From NCBI GenBank assembly GCA_913041325.1, contig CAJWHU010000041.1, positions 1-11,154 on the forward strand: a stretch of 11,154 bases of DNA, read 5' to 3'. Under the pieces are notes generated by a model that was not told the DNA's origin, did not search any database, and saw nothing but the letters and a program-made list of their open reading frames with translations. Position 1 is the first letter of the stretch; each line of letters begins with the position of its first letter. The translations under genes and the position numbers were made by a program. Below, piece after piece: positions 1 through 8,072 of the stretch. Source of the stretch: an uncultured Fidelibacterota bacterium. GTDB taxonomy: Bacteria > Marinisomatota > Marinisomatia > Marinisomatales > UBA1611.

Positions 1-2659
1 GCGAAATTGCAAAAGATATAGCATGTTCGTAATCTGTGTGAAGAGCGCCTACATTTATTTGTGCCATTGATGAATGTCCAATTGGTGCATCAGAGGAAGC
101 TTCTACAACAAAAGTAAGGGTCAAATAAGTTCCATGGTCCCAGAAATAGGCATTGTCACTGCTTACATTACTTAACTCAATGTGAGGGTCATTTGAACTA
201 ATTTCGAATGTGGGATAATGAACGGGTGCGTCGCCAGTATTTTCAATGGTCAATTGTAGTGTTGCAATCTCGCCTGCTTCTAAAGTCCCATTCCCGTTGT
301 CATATAACTGAGACGAGGCTATAATGAAGCTAGGAGCCTCAACGATAGCATATGTCTGATAAGTCCATTCGTCATTGCCGTCTGATGCAACAAAAGTAAA
401 TGGGATGCTCGATCCATTTTCTAGATTCCATCCTACTTCAAATTCAAATGGCCCAATTATAACCTGCTCTCCTGCATCTACAGTTTCCAAACTAATATCT
501 TGAGTAGTAATATTAACCATACCCTCCTCATGGACTAATGAAAAAATAATTTCAGACGATGGGTCCTGCCCAACATTTTCAACCGTCGCATTAAAATACC
601 CTATTTCTCCATAATCAATCACATTATCATCACCTGCGGTGATAATCACTTCGGATAAAACAATGTAGGCGCCCTCTGGCGCTATTACATTTACAGTACT
701 CTCATATGGTATCTTATTATAACCAGTTACAACAATATCAACCGCACCAGGCTCTTCAATAGCGGACTCAAAAAACAGCTCAATTTGTCCGGTAAAGTCT
801 GTGTATCCAGAGGCTAAAAGTGTACCATCTCTTGATATAGCAACTAAGGCTCCGTCTATACCAGCGTCAACCACAAAATCTGTCGCCCCCAAAACCATAA
901 CTTCCCCGTGACTGACGTCAAATGCCGTTGGGATATCTGATCGGATTACAACAGATGGGTCACCAAATATCATCCAATATAGAGTTTCAAAATAGCCATC
1001 TTGTCCGTAGTTGTCGTTCATATGGTTCATACCATTGAAGGATAGACCGCCAAAACTGCGTTTGATATTATTTGAGTAAGACTCAGTCAGTATTGCATTC
1101 ATCTCATCTTGCCCATCCATTGGCGGGTTCCAGGCTTGATTCACGGTAGACATTAGTGTCGCAACAGCCCCAGTTGGAGAACCTGCTTCATCCGTTGCGC
1201 GTAACCATGTCTCAGCGAAACAAGTCCCCTGGTGAAATTGCCCGTTAACACAGGCAACTGACCAAATGAAGGGCCACTTTCCTGAGTTTGATAAGCTCTC
1301 AACATCAGTATTATTCATAGGGCAACCATTACCCCATGAACCATTAGATCCGTGTCCAGTGTAATTCACTAATGAACGACCCTCGTTTAAAGCTGCCTCA
1401 CCCTGAGCTACTGTACCATTGGGATCATAAACCTGATCTATTTCGCTATAAGTATAGTCCAATAGTAATTGCCTTATGTTGTCCAAGTGTTCATAGTCGT
1501 ATTCGTCGTCATCACCCGGACCTTCATTTGAAGCAAATCCCGATCCTTTCTTATACCAGCCATCAAATAGATCGGGTTCCATCTCATATGATATTGTCCG
1601 GCTTACCATTGTCTCAACGTGCATGCTATTTTCAGCAGAAAAACGACCTATAATTAAATCTGGATAAAAATCATCTCCAGCGATGAATGTATATGAATTA
1701 TCAGATGGTGTATTCGAACCATCTCCCTCAGATCTACGTATTGAGGCTATCTGATCAATATCACCAACAAGCAATACATAGGCAATACCATTGTTGTAAT
1801 ACTCGTTTTCTATGTATTGATAGATTTCATCCGAGCCGCCTATTTCAGAGACGCTTGTCAGTGTAGTTGGAATGCCTTTGTAGTTTTTCCAGGAAGTGAA
1901 CGGCTGCATATGTTCCACGAAATCCTCATGACTAATTATCAGCATAGAGCCTTGCTCAGTGAGAATATTATAGCGATCGTTTGTTGGATAGTTTATAAAG
2001 TGCTGTCTAAATATATTTTCAAACTCCCTTGAGTTTGAATTTCTAGGTACTCTGGTGAGCTGATTTTTTCCGCCAGGTCCATCAGATTCAATCGCGATTT
2101 TCAAGCGTGTGTATACCCTCAAGATTTTCTTCACCGGGTTATATTGAATAGGTTGGATCACGATGCTCTGCCCCCTTAACGAGCGGAGTATATATGGATC
2201 TCTCAAAAACGCGATATTCTGTGGATAGAACTCATCTTTTTCATATTGTGGACCATATTTATATGGCACGGTTGAAGGAACCACATCTCTAAGCAGATTG
2301 CCCCTGGATGGCTCTATATCATTGATTTGAAAATCCGTGTATTCCGATTCAACAATAGATAAGCTCATGTTCGCTTGTTCAGGGATAATGACTGATTTAG
2401 ATGCTAGTGGTAAGTTGGGCGAGCCCTCATTCAAAATAGGAGCACTCGTAGGAAAACTAATCCTTATTTTCCCATTACCAAGTGACTTTGAGAAATAGCC
2501 TTTCATCTCAAAAGTAATTTCGATTTTCTCATTATTACTGGACAAGAGTTGCCAGCTTGGCTGAACAGGTTCCTGAGAACCTATTCCAACCCAACCGGAT
2601 GCAATAACCTGTGAAAAAAGAAAAGGTATCAGTACAACTACTTTTTTATTAAAAACCAT
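1..2659 (-). CDS. Secreted gingipain-like C25 cysteine peptidase, C-terminus outside the window
   Basis: An open frame of 886 codons runs from ATG 2659 to the left edge without a stop, so the gene is partial only because of the window. Residues 1-20 form a signal peptide (KK, then VVVLIPFLFSQVIA). Residues about 30-230 look like a gingipain-type propeptide region. The peptidase domain spans about 235-575. It carries the catalytic pair of family C25: His436 in NYTGHGSNGSWG and Cys470 in WSVACVNGQF, followed by CFAETWLRA and TGAVA, and it ends at FGDPSV. Residues about 580-660 resemble an Ig-like domain. Two repeats with DNxxxDYGE/GNGTLEAGE and TVENVG/TIENTG motifs (about 661-770 and 774-886) resemble CARDB/NEW3-like modules. 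C25 enzymes are exported endopeptidases, often type IX substrates with a C-terminal sorting domain; that end is not visible. An in-frame ATG at 2707 is possible, but 2659 puts the signal peptide at the N-terminus. Neither start has a good Shine-Dalgarno. Confidence 0.93.
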   Translation of the reverse strand, partial: MVFNKKVVVLIPFLFSQVIASGWVGIGSQEPVQPSWQLLSSNNEKIEITFEMKGYFSKSLGNGKIRISFPTSAPILNEGSPNLPLASKSVIIPEQANMSLSIVESEYTDFQINDIEPSRGNLLRDVVPSTVPYKYGPQYEKDEFYPQNIAFLRDPYILRSLRGQSIVIQPIQYNPVKKILRVYTRLKIAIESDGPGGKNQLTRVPRNSNSREFENIFRQHFINYPTNDRYNILTEQGSMLIISHEDFVEHMQPFTSWKNYKGIPTTLTSVSEIGGSDEIYQYIENEYYNNGIAYVLLVGDIDQIASIRRSEGDGSNTPSDNSYTFIAGDDFYPDLIIGRFSAENSMHVETMVSRTISYEMEPDLFDGWYKKGSGFASNEGPGDDDEYDYEHLDNIRQLLLDYTYSEIDQVYDPNGTVAQGEAALNEGRSLVNYTGHGSNGSWGNGCPMNNTDVESLSNSGKWPFIWSVACVNGQFHQGTCFAETWLRATDEAGSPTGAVATLMSTVNQAWNPPMDGQDEMNAILTESYSNNIKRSFGGLSFNGMNHMNDNYGQDGYFETLYWMIFGDPSVVIRSDIPTAFDVSHGEVMVLGATDFVVDAGIDGALVAISRDGTLLASGYTDFTGQIELFFESAIEEPGAVDIVVTGYNKIPYESTVNVIAPEGAYIVLSEVIITAGDDNVIDYGEIGYFNATVENVGQDPSSEIIFSLVHEEGMVNITTQDISLETVDAGEQVIIGPFEFEVGWNLENGSSIPFTFVASDGNDEWTYQTYAIVEAPSFIIASSQLYDNGNGTLEAGEIATLQLTIENTGDAPVHYPTFEISSNDPHIELSNVSSDNAYFWDHGTYLTLTFVVEASSDAPIGHSSMAQINVGALHTDYEHAISFAIS

Positions 2660-2711
2660 ATATATAAATCTATCATGTATGCATTTAATACGAATAACTA
2701 AATTCATAAAC

Positions 2712-2737
2712 TTAATTGCGAAATTGAACGCAATCAA
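2712..2737 (-). repeat. Small hairpin in the leader of the C25 peptidase gene
   Basis: On the minus strand TTGATTGCG and CGCAATTAA can pair around an 8-nt loop (nine pairs, one of them G-U). No U-run follows, so it is not a canonical intrinsic terminator. It lies between the glycosyltransferase stop and the peptidase start, and would be in the 5' leader if translation begins at 2659. The function is unknown, and it could be chance in AT-rich DNA. Confidence 0.3.
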
Positions 2738-2746
2738 AAGGCAAAT

Positions 2747-3583
2747 CTAATTCCATTTATCAGAATTAATCCAATATTCAATCTTATCCTCAACCTTTTT
2801 TAACTCCGTATACCTATTCCTTTTTCTGACCCCATTTTGATATATTTTTAATTTCTGGATTAGGACCTGCTTAGCGATAAAAAATTGTTTTTCGCTCAAG
2901 GTCTTTGAACTTAATATCTTTTCCAAAGAACGTATTCGATACTTTTCTATTCCGCTATTGACACGCGATAATTGATCCCGATGCCCTCCATACTTTGTTA
3001 TCAAAGGATAATCTAAAAATAGAATTTTATGTTTAGCAGCTACACGCAGCCACATGTCATAGTCTTCACAAACTTTTAGAGACTCATCAAAATAGCCAAT
3101 ATTTGTAAATATTTTTTTACTTAATATTGCTGAGGACGGGGAAATTCTGCATATATCTAAACATTTTTCAAAAATATAACCTCCAAACTTAGTGTGCTTC
3201 TTTAATTGATTGACTCGAACACCATTCCTTATCCATATCTCATTTGTATGACACAACGCAGCTTCCCTATCAGCACCCAGTAACAATGATTGTTGTTCTA
3301 ATTTCTCTGGCATCCACTCGTCGTCAGAATCCAGGAAAGCTATCCACTGGCCATTTGCTGATTTTACACCCGTATTTCTGGCAGCACTAACACCTGAATT
3401 TTTAATGAATATATATTTTATAGAGGGATAAGTTTCCTCAACCCATTCTCCAGTACCATCATTCGAACCATCATCTACGACTATAATCTCAAGCGGTTTA
3501 AAGGTCTGATTTAGGACTGACTCTATTGCCCTGTGCAGGGTATGTTTTCGATTGTATGTAGGAATGATAACTGAAATTTTCAA
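2747..3583 (-). CDS. Family 2 glycosyltransferase (GT-A fold)
   Basis: This 278-aa protein starts with the GT2 signature: KISVIIPTYNR (2-12), the nucleotide-binding VVDDGS (35-40) and NSGVSAARNTG (62-72). The metal-binding DSDD is at 85-88 within FLDSDDEW. A later CEDYDMWLR (172-180) supplies the usual acidic catalytic-base region. Such enzymes are cytosolic or membrane-peripheral and move a sugar from a nucleotide donor to a glycan, lipid or protein; donor and acceptor cannot be read from sequence. There is no transmembrane segment. The start is TTG 3583: no ATG lies between it and an in-frame upstream TAG, and family members normally begin immediately before the KISVIIP strand. The nucleotidyltransferase stop is 44 bp upstream, so the two genes are probably co-transcribed and may share a pathway. 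Confidence 0.9.
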   Translation of the reverse strand: MKISVIIPTYNRKHTLHRAIESVLNQTFKPLEIIVVDDGSNDGTGEWVEETYPSIKYIFIKNSGVSAARNTGVKSANGQWIAFLDSDDEWMPEKLEQQSLLLGADREAALCHTNEIWIRNGVRVNQLKKHTKFGGYIFEKCLDICRISPSSAILSKKIFTNIGYFDESLKVCEDYDMWLRVAAKHKILFLDYPLITKYGGHRDQLSRVNSGIEKYRIRSLEKILSSKTLSEKQFFIAKQVLIQKLKIYQNGVRKRNRYTELKKVEDKIEYWINSDKWN

Positions 3584-3627
3584 CAGTGGAGTATTAAAAC
3601 TGTGTAGATTGTTACTCTAAGTAAATA

Positions 3628-4512
3628 TTATACAAAAAGTTTTTTAGGGTAAACCTTATCATCAACAAGTCTTTTTAACCTTTTTCTAACATAATCCTTA
3701 TCTTTTTTATAAGTAACTCCAAACCAGCTGGATTCTGTATTGAGAACCCTCACTTTTTCCTCGTTTGAGGATATAAGGCTATTTACAACTGTAGGGATTA
3801 AGAATTCACTGGTCGGCTCTTCCACATTTGAGGTGAGGAAATCAATGAACATAGAATTTAAATACGTAAAGATTTTTGGAGTAAATCCCCATACATTCAT
3901 CGAAACAGGCTCGGATCCATTTAACTCAATATCCCGGTCAGATTTTATTCCCGTTAAACTTTTTTCAAGATCGCCCGTTTCAACTACGGTTTGGAGTTGT
4001 TTGTTTTTTACCGTACAAAGTCCCCTTTTCACACTTCCAAATTCTGATAATGTTTTGCCTAGTTGAAATGCTACCATTGAAAAGTCGTTGCCTCCATTTT
4101 TATAATAATCATATATGACCTGATATGTATCTAAGCCGTAGAAGTCATCGCCGTTAATTACTATAAATGGACTGTTAATTAGACCTCTGGCAGATAATAT
4201 TGCATGACCAGTCCCCCAGGGCTTCTCCCTATCTAATGGTGCCGTGAAATTTTTTGGTAAGTCATTCACATCTTGAAATGCAAAATCAACCTGAATAGAC
4301 CCTGAATATTTATCTGTTATTTTTGATTTAAACTCTTTTTCTATGTCTTCTCTAATTATAAAGACAACCTTACGAAATCCGGTACGCATTGCATCATAGA
4401 CAGAGTAGTCAATAATGGTTTCACCACTGGGACCAACATTGTCCAATTGCTTTAAACCGCCGTATCTTGATCCCATACCTGCTGCCATTACTAAAAGTGT
4501 TATATCTTGCAT
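3628..4512 (-). CDS. Sugar-phosphate nucleotidyltransferase-like protein
   Basis: This 294-aa protein is of the NTP_transferase (GT-A-like) type. It has an N-terminal nucleotide-binding loop LVMAAGMGSRYGGLKQL (7-23), the substrate motif KPWGTGHAI (97-105) and the metal-binding region INGDDFYG (119-126). The family joins an NTP and a sugar phosphate to make an activated NDP-sugar in the cytosol. The GxGSRYGGLKQ form with a short C-terminal part resembles the uncharacterised nucleotidyltransferases found near polysaccharide and phosphotransferase genes, rather than GlmU or RmlA; the substrate is not predictable. ATG 4512 puts the glycine-rich loop at the expected place. Only a weak AGGA lies about 13 nt upstream. 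It sits 93 bp downstream of the pilin cassette and 44 bp upstream of a glycosyltransferase, which suggests it supplies a sugar donor for surface glycosylation (inference). Confidence 0.88.
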   Translation of the reverse strand: MQDITLLVMAAGMGSRYGGLKQLDNVGPSGETIIDYSVYDAMRTGFRKVVFIIREDIEKEFKSKITDKYSGSIQVDFAFQDVNDLPKNFTAPLDREKPWGTGHAILSARGLINSPFIVINGDDFYGLDTYQVIYDYYKNGGNDFSMVAFQLGKTLSEFGSVKRGLCTVKNKQLQTVVETGDLEKSLTGIKSDRDIELNGSEPVSMNVWGFTPKIFTYLNSMFIDFLTSNVEEPTSEFLIPTVVNSLISSNEEKVRVLNTESSWFGVTYKKDKDYVRKRLKRLVDDKVYPKKLFV

Positions 4513-4605
4513 TAAAATCTAAATTCCTAATGAATAATTAAGTTTATACGTGTTTTAATCTTTTACCGATCAAATATTAACAAGATAATAGATGAAAATT
4601 GTAAA

Positions 4606-6498
4606 CTAAAACTCTAGGAGACTACCCGGTATTACAAACGGATCCAAACCGATCGAATAACCAGAAAATTCAGGGATGTTCCCACGAGTTATGGATGCAG
4701 AAGCACCTTGTATATCTACAGAGTATTTCGATACGACAGAACCTATGACATCGCTATTACCAGTTAGAATTAGTGATTGACTGTAATTTAGAACTGCCCC
4801 ATAGAGTGCGGTATTATTAAGCATTAGGCTGCTACCTTTAGCGATTATGATACCGTACGATGAAACGTTATCGTAATTGGCTACACCCTCTACATATACA
4901 ACAGTTGGACTATCGTAGTCTCTTCCAATTTGAGAGTTTGAAATATAAAGATTCCCACTGCAAACTATAAAAATCCCACCATTAATAATTGAATTTGAAT
5001 TTATTGTTATGTTACCATCAGAAACGATATACCCGGGGCCATTGAATGTGGTGTTAGATATAAGTAGATCACTCTTAACTAATAATTTTTTATCGGTGTA
5101 GCTACTTAGATTTATAGTCTTATTGACAAAAGAGGAGTTACTCATCTTTGATAAAACCGGTCCAGCTGTCCAGGTCGCTCCATACTTTGTTCCGTCATTG
5201 TTTGATTGGGTTTGAGTATCATTAGCTCTATTCCCGGAGTTTTCCTGAAAGTTATAGTATGCAGTTAGACCAGTTTCGTTACCGTCAAGTATTGTATCCT
5301 TAAAGGCAGATATTTGAGCTTGAGTTCTGGTTATATTCCACAACCGCATCTCATCAATGTAACCACCAAAGTACCTGTAACTATTGTAGTCACCACTGTG
5401 AAATTTGGTATCTTTATTTCGCCCGATTGAGATATCACCAGGATGGTTCCATAGTTTAGAACCTTGCCCGGATCCGAATTCCTGTCCATCTAAATAACCT
5501 TTAAATGCGTTATTAGTTTTTGAGTTTCCTCCATTCAACGTTAGTGCAACATGATGCCAGGTTCCATTCTGAATATTATTAGTGGAGAGCCAGGTCCCCT
5601 GCCAATTGCTTTCGCCACCAGGTTCATTCCATCCTCCAACGTATAGCCTACCACCATGTATATAAATATTTAACCCTCTGACAGTACCACCCTGTTCATA
5701 AATTGTCTGTTTTCTATTGGTAATTGATTTATCATTCACCTTGAACCATGCCTCTATGGTTTTTTGTGTGTGATGGCTTCCCGTATTAATGTCGCTAGAA
5801 TTATTAATTTTTACGTAGTCGTTATTGCCATCAAACGAAAGTGCGAAATTATTATACGCTCCTGGGGCTGATGCTGCGCTCGATAATAGTGACTCATACT
5901 GACTCGTGTTTAAATCAGGAAATGCAGGATGCGGATTTAGAATTACTCCGCCTGTTCCGCTCCCAATGTATGTGACTCCATTGCTTGCTGCACTTCCAGT
6001 TTGTACGGTACCGTTAAAAAACATATCACCAATAATACTACCACCAGGCTTTGAGTAAACCTGACCTGCAACATTTTCCGCATATAGAGCAAAACAAAAA
6101 GCTTCAGGGAGCGATGATAACAATAATCTCATATTCCTCTCTACATCATCTATTGTGCCAGTACTTTCAAGAGTAAGATAATGTGTTTTTGATAGAGAAA
6201 CACCAAGCTCATCACTTTGATTATCAAAAGAGACAGTATATGTACCATTATTAAAATTTTCAGATATTAGTGAGGTACTCCTAGAAGACTTGTAAGATTG
6301 TATGCCATGTTCAATACCTGTCATAGCAAGGTTACGTGCTTTTATATCCAGAGTGTGGTAGCCACCTGTGCGTGATTCGATTGATGAAAACCTAGCAAGA
6401 TAAAAAGCAAAAATACTAAGAAGAATAAAAATACCCATTGTCGATGCCATGAGTATAACCCCTGATTCATCCTCGGCAATTTTCTTCAGATATTTCAT
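4606..6498 (-). CDS. PilX/GspK-like minor pilin with an inserted LamG domain (putative tip adhesin)
   Basis: This 630-aa protein ends the pseudopilin cassette. The N-terminus (1-37) has a short charged leader ending ESG, then VILMASTMGIFILLSIFAFYLARF, like a prepilin helix. Position +5 after the putative cleavage site is Ala, not Glu, as is usual for GspK/PilX. Residues 40-130 resemble the PilX N-terminal region (KARNLAMTGIEHGI). Residues about 140-210 and 455-605 are rich in short beta repeats with N and G turns (SGNLYISNSQI, GSSLMLNNTALYG) and look like one parallel beta-helix. Between them, residues about 218-447 form a LamG/concanavalin-like domain: SFDGNNDYVKI, TIEAWFK, GTWHHVALTL, GYLDG, GYIDEMRLWN, LTAYYNF. 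Usual GspK/PilX proteins are much shorter. It overlaps the upstream gene in TAATG, which implies translational coupling. A tip position and glycan binding are inferred. Confidence 0.87.
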   Translation of the reverse strand: MKYLKKIAEDESGVILMASTMGIFILLSIFAFYLARFSSIESRTGGYHTLDIKARNLAMTGIEHGIQSYKSSRSTSLISENFNNGTYTVSFDNQSDELGVSLSKTHYLTLESTGTIDDVERNMRLLLSSLPEAFCFALYAENVAGQVYSKPGGSIIGDMFFNGTVQTGSAASNGVTYIGSGTGGVILNPHPAFPDLNTSQYESLLSSAASAPGAYNNFALSFDGNNDYVKINNSSDINTGSHHTQKTIEAWFKVNDKSITNRKQTIYEQGGTVRGLNIYIHGGRLYVGGWNEPGGESNWQGTWLSTNNIQNGTWHHVALTLNGGNSKTNNAFKGYLDGQEFGSGQGSKLWNHPGDISIGRNKDTKFHSGDYNSYRYFGGYIDEMRLWNITRTQAQISAFKDTILDGNETGLTAYYNFQENSGNRANDTQTQSNNDGTKYGATWTAGPVLSKMSNSSFVNKTINLSSYTDKKLLVKSDLLISNTTFNGPGYIVSDGNITINSNSIINGGIFIVCSGNLYISNSQIGRDYDSPTVVYVEGVANYDNVSSYGIIIAKGSSLMLNNTALYGAVLNYSQSLILTGNSDVIGSVVSKYSVDIQGASASITRGNIPEFSGYSIGLDPFVIPGSLLEF

Positions 6499-7058
6499 TA
6501 TTCGTGGTAGCTCATTTTTTGACCAAATCGAAAATTATTTGGGAAGATAAAAGATTTTAATGACAGCTCATCTTGGTCTCTTTTAAATTTCATTTCTAGC
6601 CTAAGTAAGTGTACACTATTTGCTTGATCTATTGACATACCAGAAAATGCAGGGGATATTAAGTTGAAATTATTATCATAGTAAAAAAAGCCATTTGAAT
6701 TCAAAGCTGTTATGGAACTTGATAGAGGACTGTAATTTGCACTACCAATCCTCATGTTAAAATTAGAGGGAGGAACTAGTTGAAAGTCTTTATCGACATT
6801 CCTCGCGTTTTTTAAAAAGATACTATTTTGGTCTGACTGCACAAAACTTGCTGGACCAGATTGAGATTGAGATTCTCTCATTAATTTCCAAAAGGCTATT
6901 CTTGATTCGCTCACAAAACCTTGGCGGTTTGTTTCTTTTACAAAAAAGTCAGCACCTTGAAACAGCATAGTAGCAGCCATCGATCCTATCACTCCAACTA
7001 AGACTATGACTATTACTAATTCTATAAGAGTAAATCCGCTGTTATTACTTTTTCTCAA
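6498..7058 (-). CDS. GspJ/PilW-like minor (pseudo)pilin
   Basis: This 186-aa prepilin has the leader MRKSNNSG, then the cleavage site and FTLIELVIVIVLVGVIGSMAA with Glu at +5, as required for assembly. The next helix (VKETNRQGFVSESRIAFWKLMRE) resembles the GspJ/PilW pattern, where a conserved R-x-A-x-W/L segment follows the hydrophobic helix. The C-terminal part is beta-rich (LRLEMKF, LSLKSFIF). The start is TTG 7058: there is no nearby in-frame ATG, it gives an 8-residue leader of normal length, and a CAGG lies about 9 nt upstream. It begins 2 nt after the stop of the GspI-like gene and overlaps the next gene by one base. In the GspI-J-K complex this subunit helps cap the growing pseudopilus. 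Assignment rests on order and general features, not on diagnostic residues. Confidence 0.85.
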   Translation of the reverse strand: MRKSNNSGFTLIELVIVIVLVGVIGSMAATMLFQGADFFVKETNRQGFVSESRIAFWKLMRESQSQSGPASFVQSDQNSIFLKNARNVDKDFQLVPPSNFNMRIGSANYSPLSSSITALNSNGFFYYDNNFNLISPAFSGMSIDQANSVHLLRLEMKFKRDQDELSLKSFIFPNNFRFGQKMSYHE

Positions 7059-7060
7059 TA

Positions 7061-7543
7061 CTAAATACCTGGGCTTATAATCATTGTATCACTTATTGAT
7101 GATAGAGTGGGGTGTGAAACTTTTACCATTATACTTTTATAATTTGTCTGGCTTGATTGAGGAATATGAAAACCGGTCGTCGGCGAGACATATTCAACAG
7201 CAACTGAGCAACTAAACGCAGGATAATCGGTAAAGGATGGCTCAAAATAACCGTTAAAATCATCAATATCATCGAATTCTTTTATCTCATATTCACCCAA
7301 TTCTTTCCCCAGAAGTGAAGACCATGGTGATGATAAATTTTCATCATACCTTCTAGCGCGGATTTCATTTTGGATACTACTTAAAATCACACTTTGTACG
7401 GTTCTTATTTCTGAATTGGCTCTGATTGTTTTTCCAGTATTTAAAGCACGTAAAAAAACCATAAAAGACAGGGTAAGTAAGATCAAAACCACCATTACCT
7501 CAACCAGGGTGAATCCTTTATCGTCTGTCAGCATTGGCTTCAT
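7061..7543 (-). CDS. GspI/PilV-like minor (pseudo)pilin
   Basis: A 160-aa prepilin with leader MKPMLTDDKG followed by FTLVEVMVVLILLTLSFMVFL (Glu at +5). The remainder is a polar helix (NSEIRTVQSVILSSIQNEIRARR) and a beta-rich domain, matching the small GspI/PilV class. ATG 7543 is chosen over an upstream in-frame GTG (7558). It overlaps the stop of the preceding gene in the sequence TAATG, which suggests re-initiation by terminating ribosomes, and it gives a normal 10-residue leader. The role inferred from position is part of the tip-initiating minor pilin complex with the neighbouring H-, J- and K-like subunits, assembled in the inner membrane. PilV-like versus GspI-like cannot be decided without the rest of the machinery. 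Confidence 0.85.
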   Translation of the reverse strand: MKPMLTDDKGFTLVEVMVVLILLTLSFMVFLRALNTGKTIRANSEIRTVQSVILSSIQNEIRARRYDENLSSPWSSLLGKELGEYEIKEFDDIDDFNGYFEPSFTDYPAFSCSVAVEYVSPTTGFHIPQSSQTNYKSIMVKVSHPTLSSISDTMIISPGI

Positions 7544-8037
7544 TAGTTTATAGTCCACCTACCAGTAACAGGCTCAATAGTAATTGTCTTCGAATTTATA
7601 CTTACTGTACCACCTGACTTCGGCTCACCAAGGGGTAAAAACTGAAGCTCCGATGAGCCCCCAAAGTTTGCAGAGCGAATATCAACATCACGCATTACTG
7701 AATTATCTAAAGAAATAATACCATTTTGACTGTTGGGATAATCACCCATAACTGTCCTTGCACCATCAGGACCCTTGTAAATGGTATAGCTTTCGTCGGA
7801 CATTGAAAAAACAATTGTAAGTGTATCGTGTTTACCAAAGGCCATTGCTCTAATAAGATCTATGTCACTTGTGATCTGATCAATAGCGATTTGTTCTCCT
7901 ACAGTAGATAATCCTGTTCGAGTTCTTGTGGTTGCGATGGTAGCAAAGATTCCTAGTATGATTATGATTAAGATCAACTCCATTAAGGAAAAACCAGGGA
8001 AGGATCTTTTGGCTATTATTTTTTTTATTTTATCCAT
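7543..8037 (-). CDS. GspH/FimT-like minor (pseudo)pilin
   Basis: A 164-aa prepilin. The leader runs to Gly about residue 15 (RSFPG) and is followed by FSLMELILIIIILGIFATIA, with Glu at +5. The C-terminal half shows the GspH/FimT pattern of beta strands: LTIVFSMSDESYTIYKG, then the LQFLPLGEPKSGGTVSI motif close to the family's F-x-P-x-G...G-T-V-x-I signature, and a final strand ending GRWTIN. ATG 8037 is preferred; an in-frame TTG two codons upstream (8043) is possible but adds nothing. No clear Shine-Dalgarno is seen. It lies 35 bp after the GspG-like gene and shares one base with the next gene. FimT/GspH subunits join the minor pilin complex, and some FimT proteins bind DNA, but nothing here tests that. 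Confidence 0.86.
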   Translation of the reverse strand: MDKIKKIIAKRSFPGFSLMELILIIIILGIFATIATTRTRTGLSTVGEQIAIDQITSDIDLIRAMAFGKHDTLTIVFSMSDESYTIYKGPDGARTVMGDYPNSQNGIISLDNSVMRDVDIRSANFGGSSELQFLPLGEPKSGGTVSINSKTITIEPVTGRWTIN

Positions 8038-8072
8038 GGTCAAAAAGGATCTTCGACCAGAAGAATACGACT

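Noticed and set aside
1372..2032. Plus-strand open frames inside the C25 peptidase gene
   Set aside because: They are antisense to a clear, uninterrupted peptidase frame, and their translations show no domain or composition typical of real proteins.
2712..2737. Terminator between the glycosyltransferase and the C25 peptidase
   Set aside because: The hairpin has no following T-run and a modest stem, so it does not meet the usual form of an intrinsic terminator.
7544..7558. GTG start at 7558 for the GspI-like gene
   Set aside because: ATG 7543 sits in a TAATG overlap with the upstream stop and gives a normal prepilin leader, so the longer start is less likely.
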